Under the pieces are notes generated by a model that was not told the origin of the DNA, ran no database searches, and saw only the letters and a program-made list of their open reading frames with translations. Shown here in pieces: positions 30,504-41,500 of a stretch of 64,000 bases of DNA; within the stretch, counting starts at the first letter, position 1, and the number at the start of each line of letters is the position of its first letter. This stretch comes from Gari tellinella (lineage: Eukaryota > Mollusca > Bivalvia > Cardiida > Psammobiidae): positions 42,531,550 through 42,595,549 of the forward strand of contig OV277864.1 in assembly GCA_922989275.2 (NCBI GenBank), written 5' to 3'. The position numbers and the translations under genes were made by a program.

Positions 30504-31975
30504 TATATGGCTTCGAGTGGACATCTTTCTTAGCAATAACAACAACACCACTTAATTAATGTATCCTAATAAGTGTCAGACAGCTGGGATCCTGACGGGA
30601 AGTAGCATATTGAGCGGCATCAGAACAGGAGCCACCCTTTTTGCAAATAAACATTGTACTCGAGGTCAGGGGTTAAAGGTACGTCCGTGCCATTGTGCTA
30701 CTCAAACTTTGGCACCAAGAGGGATTGTTTAGTACTTGTCAGTTGTCACCCATTTTATACGATTGTACAGCAAAACCTTGTGCACCAAGGCACAGGTACA
30801 GTGGAGAATCTGTTATTCTTTCCCGTTTAAACGCAAACGTACGCAAACGCAAAGCACTATAACGTAGAAAAGAACAACTTTTGGACAATTCTGATAGTTC
30901 TTGTTTATCTTGGTGGCAAACAGTTTGGAGCCTGATCAGACGCCGGGTTACCCGGCGTCTGATCTGGCTCCAAACTGTTTGCACTGCAAATAATAGTTTT
31001 AGCGTAAACGCGTTTATTGGGAAAGAATAACAGATTCTCCACTGTACTTGACACAAACATCTAGATCTATTTCCAAATTTTTTTTTAATTTTTTTTGTAA
31101 TAGATCTAGATGTATGTGTCTACCTGTGCACAAAGGCAACTCTATATCGGCCAACCATGTTGGTGATACAGGGTCTTCATACCTTCGTGCAAGGTAAAGA
31201 TCGTGCGTTATGCTGTCTCTTTTAAACCTTTCAGTCATATCGTCTGCTTTTACCATTTTACTGCCAAATTCTATCACATGTTAACCGTTTCCTAGCCATA
31301 ATATCGTCTGCTTTATCATTGTCACTGCCTAATTTTAACGTCTGCTTTAACCCTTTAGCAGCTCTGTTGTTTTCATCCTCTGCATCACGAATGAATAAAA
31401 TCTGTTATTCATTTGTGTCTGTATTAATACTGTTGTATGCAATGTTTTTTAAGTTAGACCTAAATATAACTTAGATCAATTTTGTCTCCAGAAATATCGA
31501 TGCGAGTGTTAAACGATTTGATCCTGATCGGACGCTGCGTTTTTCGGCGTCTGATCAGGAATCAATCTGTTTGTCAAATCGTCTATTGGCGCTATGGCAG
31601 TGTTCAAAGCGTTAAATACCTCATTGATATTTGAGACTCATGTATGAATATTATACGTGTAATTATTTTCTTTCGAGTGACTGACGTAGCATTTTTGCGT
31701 TAGTTCTTCAACACAACGGATATTAAAACAGTGCAAATATTTTGGCAGACTTACTTGTGAATGTCATAAGTGAGAGTTTAGCTATATTAAGTCTGATATA
31801 ACAGTATCGTCTGCAAAACATGAACAGTTTTATCTTTCATCAAAGGGCACCAACACGAGTATGACATCACGATAAGCAGGGCAATGATTAATTAGACTAA
31901 AGCACTAAATGAACTAATACATGTAATAGTAAGCCTTTAACATCCTACAGCATTTCTGCATTACAACTCAAAAGC
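30504..31975. repeat. Decayed family C hairpins in intergenic DNA
   Basis: Hairpins at 30922-30985 (TTTGGAGCCTGATCAGACGC and complement, loop GGGTTACCC) and 31509-31575. A looser copy is at 30575-30680. Copies of GAAAGAATAACAGATTCTCC at 30800 and 31020 face each other and enclose the 30922 hairpin, marking an element of about 240 bp. A 14-nt palindrome-like repeat (ACATCTAGATCTATT...AATAGATCTAGATGT) lies at 31056-31112. Confidence 0.5.
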
Positions 31976-32186
31976 ACGGAGTAAATAAATAATGTGTATT
32001 TACTCCGTGTCAAAAGTAAGTTAATATATAGAGGATATTGAATGAGTGTGTGTTCAGTCGTGAATTTATTGAACGAGTTGGATAAAAGCATATGTTGCGA
32101 GCCTTGGCGAGCAACATATCATTTTATCCAACGAGTTCAATAAATTCACGACAGAACACACACGAATTTGATATCCTATTTATCAC
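31976..32186. mobile_element. Long near-perfect hairpin element
   Basis: Arms of about 55-60 bp (GGATATTGAATGAGTGTGTG, CGTGAATTTATTGAACGAGT) pair with 32125-32180. The tip ATATGTTGCGAGC/GCGAGCAACATAT is itself palindromic. A second small hairpin (ACGGAGTAAATA/TATTTACTCCGT) sits at 31977-32009. Non-coding; transposon-derived foldback is likely. Confidence 0.65.
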
Positions 32187-32879
32187 ATAAACACCAAATT
32201 GACACGAAAATCCGAACGGTCTTACTTTCACTTTTGCCCTCGGCTCTTAGGAAACGATTCGTCATAGGCGTTATTCGGTTGTATTCATCCGTAATGAAAA
32301 ACACCTATCAAACTAAAATAAAGAAAATCAACGTCAATGTGCTGTGAAAAGACTCCTCTGATACCATATTCAATTTTAAATTAATATTTAATTTAAAAAT
32401 TGTTGTAATTGACTAAAAATGATCAGTTGACATTTAGAATCTAGTTAAGTTTTCAAAATAACGTCGTTGAGGAACATGACGTCATTATCATTGTAACGTC
32501 TGAATTTGAAAAACAGTCTGAATCACTGTTAATACTAGAGCTCTATGCAGCCTGCTTTGCAGCCTGAGTTTGCGGAACTGCTCGGAATAATGTTTCTAGG
32601 ACACTTGGGAATGTTTCAATACCTAGTGGTGATCTAAGTTTGTCTAGATTCTCTTTACTGATTTACAGTCGGCGCAGTAGTACAGTATTTTGGTGATTCG
32701 AAAATTAGTATAAAATATATGCCCAGTGGGCCATACGATTTTTACGGCCCTCTATATTTTGCACGTTTATGTGATAAAACCCCTTCATTACCACGACGTC
32801 ATCAATTGTCGTCTGCTTTTATTTCTCAAAGTTTTGACTCAATATAAAAATTGAGTGGCAAACATTTTGGATCCTAAGT
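32187..32879. repeat. Intergenic DNA bounded by inverted TATCACATAAAC motifs
   Basis: TTATCACATAAAC at about 32180 and GTTTATGTGATAA at about 32766 face each other and may be the ends of one element of about 600 bp. A family C-like edge (TTCATTACCACGACGTCATC) follows at 32786. Confidence 0.4.
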
Positions 32880-33700
32880 TGCATTAAAATCCAATAAGAT
32901 TTGTAGCCTCTAGAGTGTTAACAAGGTTTTTCTATGATTTGACCTAGTGACCTAATTTTTTACATAACATAACCCACATTCGAAGTTGACCTAGACATCA
33001 ATGAGGCAAACATTGTGACCAAGTTTCATAAAGATCCATTGAAATGTGTAGCCTCTAGAATGTTAACAAGGTTTTTCTATGGTTTGACCTAGTGACCTAG
33101 TTTTTGACCAGACATGACCCATATTCGAACTTGATTTAGATATCAATGAGGCAAACATTCTGACAAAGTTTCATTAAGATCCATTCAGATTTGTAGCCTC
33201 TAGAGTGTTAACAAGGTTTTTCTATGATTTGACCTAGTGACCTAGTTTTTGACCAGACATGACCCATATTCGAACTTGACTTAGATATCAATGAGGCAAA
33301 CATTCTGACAAAGTTTCATTAAGATCCATTCAGATTTGTAGCCTATAGAGAGTTAACAAGGTTTTTCTATGATTTGACCTAGTGACCTAGGTTTTGACCG
33401 GACATGACCCACATTCGAAGTTGACCTAGATTTTATCAAGACAAACATTGTCATGAAGTTTCATGAAGATAGAATGAAATTTGTAGGAGCTAGAGTGTTA
33501 ACGAACCAATTGTGGACGGACGGACGACGGACGACAGACATTCAGCGATCCTAAAAGCTCACCATTGATAACAGTCTAGAGGCTACAAATCTCATTAGAT
33601 CTTAATGAAACTTGGTCAAAATGTTTGCCTTATTGATATCTAGATCAAGTTCCAATGTGGGTCATGTCAGGTCAAAAACGAGGTCACCTTAAGGCGCATT
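32880..33700 (-). mobile_element. Truncated Helentron-like element, 146-bp units, reverse
   Basis: About five units of 146 bp (GTAGCCTCTAGAGTGTTAAC near 32902, 33049, 33192, 33339), then GGACGGACGGACGACGGACG and AAAAGCTCACC ending at 33563. This is the 5' end of a reverse-oriented element, cut short. From 33564 a piece of the same unit runs in the opposite direction to about 33685. Confidence 0.65.
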
Positions 33701-33821
33701 CTGTTTTACTTCCAGCCTGCTTTAAGCAGCAACGTGTCAAAAAACCTAGAAACAGGCGAAAAATGCAAATTTGGAAATCTTAGGATTTTTCATGTAAACT
33801 TATGGTAACCCTGATATAAGC

Positions 33822-34880
33822 AACAAGGGCCACTATGGCCCTAAATAGCTCACCTGGTACACCATGTAAAACTTGACCTATAGTGACCTAGATTAAGACT
33901 GGACATGACCCACAATCAACATCTAGAGTGTTAACAAGATTTTTCTATGATTAGACCTAGAGACCTAGTTTTTGACCCGACACAATGCACATTTGATTTA
34001 GACCTAGATTTGATGTGGGCAAACATTCTGACAATATTTCATTCAGATCTAATGAGATTTGTAGCCTCTAGAGTATTCACAAGGTTTTTTCTATAATTTG
34101 ACCTAGTGATCTAGTTTTTGACCGGACATAACCCACATTCAAACTTGACCTAGATATCAAGGAGGCAAACATTTTGACCAGGTGTCATGAAGATCGGATG
34201 AGATTTGTAGTCTCTAGAGTGGTAACAATATTTTCCTATGATTTGACCTAGTGATCTAGTTGTTGACCCGACATGACTCATATTCGAACTTGACCTAGAT
34301 ATCAATTAGGCAAACATTCTGACCAAGTTGCATTAAAATCCAATGAGATTTGTAGCCTCTAGAGTGATAACAAGGTTTTTCTATGATTTGACCTAGTGAC
34401 CTAGTTTTAAACCGGACATGACCAACATTCGAACTTGACCTAGATTTCATCATGACAAATATTGTCATGAAGTTTCATGAAGATCGGATGAAATTTGTAG
34501 CCGCTAGAGTGTTAACAAGGTTTTTCTATAATTTGACCTAGTGACCTAATTTTTGACCGGACATGACCCACATTCGAACTTGACCTAGATTTTATCAAGA
34601 CAAACATTTTCATGAAGATTGGATGAAATTTGTAGCCACTAGAGTGTTCACAAGGTTTTTCTATAATTTGACCTAGTGACCTAGTTTTTAACCGGACATG
34701 ACCCACATTCGAACTTGACCTAGATTTCATCAAGACAAACATTGTCATGAAGTTTCATGAAGAATGAAATTTGTAGCCGCTAGAGTGCTCACAACCAATT
34801 GTGGACGGACAGACAGACGACAGACGATAGACATCCAGCGATCCTAAAAGCTCACCTTGGCACGTCGTGCCAGGTGAGCT
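33822..34880 (-). mobile_element. Helentron-like element, 146-bp units, complete, reverse
   Basis: On the - strand: AGCTCACCTGGCACGACGTG (5' end, 34880) through to AGGTGAGCTATTTAGGGCC, hairpin and CCTTGTT (33822). The core is units of about 146 bp with GACCTAGTGACCTAGTTTTT. The repeated ORFs here are satellite shadows. Confidence 0.75.
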
Positions 34881-34928
34881 AAAAATGGGAGAAAACACCA
34901 TACATTGAATGTCATCCTTGTATTGCAG

Positions 34929-35170
34929 GGGCCCGTTTCTTAAAACTTTGCATGACAAACGGTCATAAGTCAAAACTTTAAAATACATTTAGTCTCTGAT
35001 TTCTCTATCCAATCCTGTCTAGTAAATCTCTATGGAGTTGTCTTCTCCATAGGATTCTATAGAGATGTCACAAGACAGGATTAGACAGAGAAATAAATAA
35101 TAATTGAGAGTTTTATAATCTGACTTACCGTACGACAACATTTGTCGTACAAAGTTTTATGAAACGCCCC
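34929..35170. mobile_element. Family F MITE, CAG-flanked
   Basis: GGGCCCGTTTCTTAAAACTT ... GTTTTATGAAACGCCCC with CAG at 34926-34928 and 35171-35173. The inner hairpin is TGGAGTTGTCTTCTCCATAG. It lies just beyond the FKBP8-like 3' end. Confidence 0.78.
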
Positions 35171-35255
35171 CAGATGAACAGACAATGGAAAGCACTCATG
35201 CATACTTCCATCATTAACAAACATCACAAAACCTTTCTTCCATGAAAACCAGTAT

Positions 35256-35261
35256 TTTATT
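35256..35261 (-). terminator. Candidate poly(A) signal of the FKBP8-like gene
   Basis: AATAAA on the - strand, 180 nt after the stop codon and before the family F MITE. It is the first canonical hexamer I see downstream. Confidence 0.5.
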
Positions 35262-35440
35262 CTATAAAATCAATATAAAACATTCATAACCAAATATCAC
35301 TTATTACAAGCTCATTCCATGAGAATTGCATTCATACTACTACAACAGTTTCACACAAAAAATAAAAATAAAAAAAATGACAGTAAAAAAACATCTTTTT
35401 CAATTGTACAGATTTTTTAAAGTTTTATATTTGTATTTGC

Positions 35441-35533
35441 TCATTTTCTGGTGTATCTATATATTCCATATCCAGCCAGGCTGACCACTGCAACTGCAAG
35501 GACGGCGTATGCTGCTGTCTCTAGCAAAGTGTC
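35441..35533 (-). CDS. FKBP8: FKBP8-like exon 11: C-terminal membrane anchor
   Basis: Acceptor TATGTTTCAG, phase 0, 30 codons plus TGA at 35441. It reads DTLLETAAYAVLAVAVVSLA, then GYGIYRYTRK. One hydrophobic helix of about 20 residues with a short basic tail is the standard tail anchor for mitochondrial outer membrane or ER, as in FKBP8. Confidence 0.85.
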   Translation of the reverse strand, partial: DTLLETAAYAVLAVAVVSLAGYGIYRYTRK

Positions 35534-38500
35534 CTGAAACATAGTACAATCACTGTTACTGAACATGTGAAATACTGCAAAACTTGTGTAAACACTCTCC
35601 AACATATAGTAAAATTCTCTATTACAACCACTAAATTGTATTCATTAGCAGGGGCCCGTTTCATAAAACTTTGTACGACAAAAATGGTCTTAAGTCAAAA
35701 CTTTAAATTCCATTTAATTTCTGATTTCTCTATCTAATCCTGTCTTGTGACAACTCTGTGGAATCGTCTTGAAAAGACGATTCCACAGAGGTGTCACAAG
35801 ACAGGATTAGATGGAGAAATAAATAATAATTGAGACTTTTATAATCTGACTTACGACAACATTTGTCGTACGAAGTTTCATGAAATGGGCCCCAGATGTT
35901 TAAGACAGAATGGATAGATGAGTTTAGGTTTTTACCCTACTGCCACACAATGTAGGTTCTATAGTGCCAATGAATGATGAGGGATGATGAGATGAGATGA
36001 TGATGATTTCAGGAAGATAATCTTGGTCTAATACAAAGAAAAGAATCCCTATGACAATTAAGCCCCAGAACTGTGGCAAAGTAGGGAGGTCTCTTGGGTA
36101 AAGTAGAAATCTCCAACAAGAAGATTTTTGTTTTAATTTCAACCAGCATTGGGCATCCACCTGTCAAACTGTAAGAAAAGTTTACCATGACTCTTTATCA
36201 TGACATGTAGGAGCATTAAAAGGCATTTCTATGAGTAGTAGGTATAAGTGTCAACAGCAGGGCACCAGATAAAAGAGAGTAAACAGAACAAATCCAGCGT
36301 TTTCTCACTTAGTTTAGCACCAAATCCTATGGTGTTACTACACATTAGAATCCTCTCTTCGAGACGATTCTAATGAGTAGTGACACCATAGGGTTTAATG
36401 CAGAAATAAAGATTTTAGATTTTGAAATACTCCCCTGATCTGGGGCTCTGTCAACAGGCATTTCTATAAGGGGAAGGGTTAACCCTGCCACCATACATTA
36501 CAAGCACTTTTTGTTTGATGCCTTGACCTCTTCCTCATCGAAATCCCGTTTCATACGTCTAACATGTCAAGATAAAGGGCCTTGGGAAACTTGTCTTGTA
36601 TCCTGACAGGGTAATGCTATATTCTAAGCAGGCTGGCAGTTAAGCAGAAAGCTCCTATAAGAGCTTTCTGCTTTACTTCCAATCTGCTTTAAGCAAACAG
36701 CTATCTTAAATACTGAAATAAGCTATGAAGAATTAGTTACACATGCAGCATTAGCTTTGTCAGCATTTTTGAAACATAACTGCTAATTAGTATAGAAATG
36801 GTAGTGAAGACATGTATTGACTCTACTTTTTTCTGAATATTGACTGCAGTTTGTTTCCATGAGTATTGACTGCAATTTTCTATGAATATTGACAGCATTT
36901 TTTTCTAAATACAATGTATTGACAATATACTTTGACAGCACTTTTTCTGAATATTGACAGCACTTTTTTCTAAATATTAACAGCACTTTTACTGTATATT
37001 GACAACACTTTTTCTAAATATTGACAGCACTTTAACTGAATATTGACAGCAATTTTTTCCTAAATTTTGACAGCACTTTTACTGAATATTGACAGCATTT
37101 TTTCCCCCTGAATAGTGACTGAACTTTTTTCCCCGAGATATCCATAACTGAGACAAACCTCGTTTCCATAACCATGTTTTACATATTCATCTTCAAAGTC
37201 CACTGATGATTCCTTGATTACAGTTGTCTCGGAGCCTTTATCCAGTTCAGTTGCCTTTGATACTACAACTTGTCTTCTCACCTCTTCTTCAACACAATTT
37301 ATCACAATGGTTTGTATAAATGAATCAAGATCAACATCCTCTTTAGAAACATTTCCTATAATTTCTGGCTCAAGGTCATTTTCATCAGTGATTCTGGCTG
37401 TTGTATCAAAATCAGGTACATGTTTTGAGTCTTGTCCTTTCTCATTCTTTTTTACCTTAACTTGCTTTAGCTTTTTCTTTGTTTTAGTTGCTGTTTTCTG
37501 AGATTTTAATTTATCCAATTCAGAAACACATTCTTCATTTTCATTGGCATCTTGATTGGATCTCAGCCTTGTTTTTATTGAACTAGAGTGGTGTTCTGCT
37601 TTATTGTGAGACAATGTTTCACTAGTGGAAGCTTGCTCTAGTGATGCCTGTCTCCTACTGGCATTCTTCTCCTCTTTTTTCCTCGCCACTTCTTCCCTGG
37701 CAGCACGTAAATTAGATGGAAACATATGCTCTTGTATTTTCTTTTCCCAGAGACTAACCATTCCTTTGGTATCTTTTGCTTTCTTTGGTGATAATTGATT
37801 GGAAGCAGCTTGTGGTTTTGTTGCAGTTGAAGCAGAATGACCACCACATGCCCCATCTGTATCTGGTAAAGATGGGTTCCCCTTTGTTCCCCCAACGGCA
37901 CCTCCTAATATTGCAGATTCTGGTTTCATGTTCATATATACAGGCTTAGTTTCTTCACTATCTCTTTCATTAGCATCATCATTGTTGATATCTACAGGCT
38001 TAGTCGCTTCATCTCTTTCATTCATATCATCATTGTTGGCATCATCAGTATCTAGAGCTTCCTCTGCATGTTTCTTTAAGGACTGTTCAAAATGTGCCCG
38101 TACATCATCTGGAATCATTGCTGCTATTTGTTCTGACATCTCCATCAGACAATCAGGACTTTCACCCATTTCACCCAGACCCATCTCGTTCAGAGTGTCT
38201 GACGCCATGGATAAAGCTTCTTCCTGCGTCATTCCTGCATCCACTTTGTCTTTTAGCTTGGCCAATGAACTCTCAAAGTCAGGAAACTGGGCACCAGCTT
38301 TCCTAGATGCATCTAGCATGGCAGCAGGAACTTGGTTCACCCATTCATTTTCTGGACGATGTAAAGCACTCCCCATTGCATTTTGCCCATTTGAACTTTC
38401 AGCCAGAACTTGCTGAGCTGCTTTCATTCCAGCAGCAAACATATTCTTGTCTATTGACTCCATACTGGATTGGGGAGGGTTGGCAGTCCCCTGCCCTTTC

Positions 38501-41500
38501 GGCAATGACTTATTTGATGACAGACGGTTTGGTCTCTGCCCATCCTGATTCTAGTTGGTTGAGGAAAGAATGTAGAAAGAGGGAAAGAGAGAGAAAAAAG
38601 ATAGAGGTCAATGACAGAAAATGATAGAAGACAGAAAAAGTTCAAGTGAAAGAGGATCGTTCTTCTAAGTTGAAAGAGTTGATACCGTAAGACTTTGTTT
38701 ATGGATATGGTGTAGTTGATAAACAATAAACCAATTTTTGTTTGGGTTAAATCTGTTTCGTTTGAATTTTTATGAAAAACTGCAATGTGTGTTGTATACC
38801 TTGTTACTATATACAGTAGAACCTCTCTATTACGACCACTAAATTGTGTTAAATATTTATTGTATAAGACAGGTGACTGCTTAAAGCAATGTGAAAGTGA
38901 AACAGAAAGCTCCAACAGGAGCTTTCTGTTTCACTTTCACCACATTGCTTTAGGCTGCCACCTGTCCTTTATACTGACAATTAGCCTTCTTTTAAGTGGT
39001 CGTAATAGAGAGGTTTTACTGTACATGTATATAGAATAAGACTATGAAACCCAAGTTACCCAACTAGAGAACCACTTATGTGTTGTACTGGTGAGCTAAA
39101 GACTCATTTCCCCCATAGGCAATTTCTAGATGTGAAGACAGGTGACCACTAGGCACTTAAAGCAGGTCGAAAGTTAAGCAGAATGCACATGAAGACACAT
39201 TCTGCTTTACTTTCAGCCTGCTTTATCCTATTAACTACTGGGATATCGAAAATATTTCTTATGGTGCACATTCATGGCTTAATAAAGAGGTATTCACCCT
39301 TGACACTTCAATTGGAGAATTCAATTTAAAAAAAAAAAGTCGAGTTCATTTTTTAATACTTTGGGTTGTTTTTACAATTTACTGAAAATTGACAAACAGT
39401 GCAGACCCTGATCAGGAGCCTTCTGATCTTGGTCTACATTGTTTGCACATGACAAGTGTACTCGTCATAGGTATACTGTTTGTAAAGTATAATATACACA
39501 TCACTAGAACTCAATGGATTAACGGTACATACCTTTGATTTGCCCGGATTTTCCCCTTGATGAACACTGTTTGAATTATTGTCTCTAGATTTTGCTAATG
39601 TTTTGGCTTGAGTTTTATCTGAAGATTTGTCTTTTGTATCAGGTACAGCACTATCACCTCCAAACATTCTGGAATACATTTGTTTCTCTGAGGCTTGTGC
39701 CTTTTGTTGCTTCTCTGTAAGTTTTTCTACCTCTGACTGGATAAAGTTTAATTCACTGTTGGACAGTTTAACCTATGAAAGAAATAAAGCACATAACAAT
39801 GTGATTAAATCCTGAATATTTCAATGCTTCAGATACGGAAGCGTTCCAACTTTTTTTCCTTCATGTCTGCACTATACCTATACTATATATGGTGTGAGAA
39901 CTCATTAGAATTGTCTCTACAAGATGATTCTAATGAGTAGTCACACCATAGGGTTTGGTGAAGACATTAAAAGATTTTTTTTTTTTTTTTTTTTAAAAAG
40001 TCCCTTCACCTATAAACATTTCAAATCATTTATTTTATTCCTCCACTGAAGAAAACAGTTCCAATTTTATACAGTCATGAGTTTGCAGTACAAGAAATAA
40101 TTTTCTGCATCTCAGCAGATGGTAGTTTAAAGCAGGCTGAAAAGTCAAGCAGAATGTGCCTTAGGGCACATTCTGCTTCACTTTCAACCTGCTTTAAATG
40201 GTCGCGTGTCTTCAAAACAAAAAACAGGCTATGAAACAAAGATTTGAGTGGTTCATATAATGTGTTACATACCTTGCTGTCATCTGAGTTTAGATCCAGA
40301 GCTTTCTTGTAGGATTTTAATGTTTCTGTTACCTGGCCAGTTCTCTCATATGCCTGTTTGTAAAGAAATATTCACAGATAAATCTGGCAAACACTTTATC
40401 AAAGTACAGTTGGGAAGATGTTGTTCTTTACCAATAAATCACAGACACTTTTTTTTCACTATTTACCATATAAAAGAGAAAAGGTATACAACGGTAATCG
40501 AACAGGTAGGCTAAACTATAAACTTGAACTGCTGCTAAAATTGACTAGATCTCTGAAATTCACTTGTGGTGCCATTGTGAAATGATTTCTTTTTTAAGAT
40601 TTGCTTTTTTATGTGGTCAAATTCCATCAAATAGTGCAACAATACCTGAATTTATAACGAAAATGTGCATAAAAGTTGGCCATGTCGTTTCTGACATTCA
40701 TACAGAAGTGTATAAATCAAGGGGAGTATCTAGTTGGTTTTCACAGTAAACAGCCATTACCATTGGAATTTTCAGCTAATTTCATTACAGGCAACACTTT
40801 TTTCTCAAATCATGACCTTTTTTGCAGTGAGATATTATTAGATATTATTTCCTAACAGTTGGTAGCTTAAAGCAGGATGAAATTAAAGAAGAATGCACCT
40901 TAAGGCATATTCTGCTTTACTTTCAACCAGCTTTAAGTGGTCACTTGTCTGAAGGGTTAAATGCAGCCCTGTAGGAGTTTTCAGCATTACTTTTGTGCTG
41001 CAATAAGCTGTCATATGCAGAGCTTCAGATAAGTGAGAGTAAAGACATGTTTTCTAACATTTTCTCACAAGTTTTAGCATTAAATCCTATAGTGTTACTA
41101 CTTGAGACGATTCTAATGAGTACCATAGTGACACCATAGGGTTTAATGCAGAAATAAAGATTTTAATCTTTGAAATACTCCCCCTTACATGGAGCTCTAC
41201 TCCTCTTCTCTAATTGGTTCCTCACAACAGCTCTAACTGTTTATTTATTCACTAAACACTTTTCAAGTTGTACTTAACCCATTACCCCATAAATACACCT
41301 TTTTACGCCTTTAATTTATTTCTCCACTGAAGAAAATAATTCCAAATTATACAGTGATGAATATGATGGTCTATCAGATGATAGCTTAAAGCAGGCTGAA
41401 AATAAAGCAGAATGTGCCTTAAGGCACATTCTGCTTTATTTTCAACCTGCTTTAAGTGGTAACCTGTCTTCAAAACTAGAAACAGGCTATTGGGTAATGG

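Noticed and set aside
30739..31277. - strand ORFs of 87 and 105 codons
   Set aside because: The first covers a family C hairpin and its flanking inverted copies. The second has no recognised domain and overlaps decayed repeat.
33822..34880. Array of similar short - strand ORFs, as if a repeat protein or CRISPR-like array
   Set aside because: The period of about 146 bp is a satellite core with Helentron-like ends, there are no spacers, and the frame is not maintained between units.
37214..38624. + strand ORFs of 95-162 codons
   Set aside because: Antisense shadows of the FKBP8-like exon 10, which has correct splice sites and family context on the - strand.
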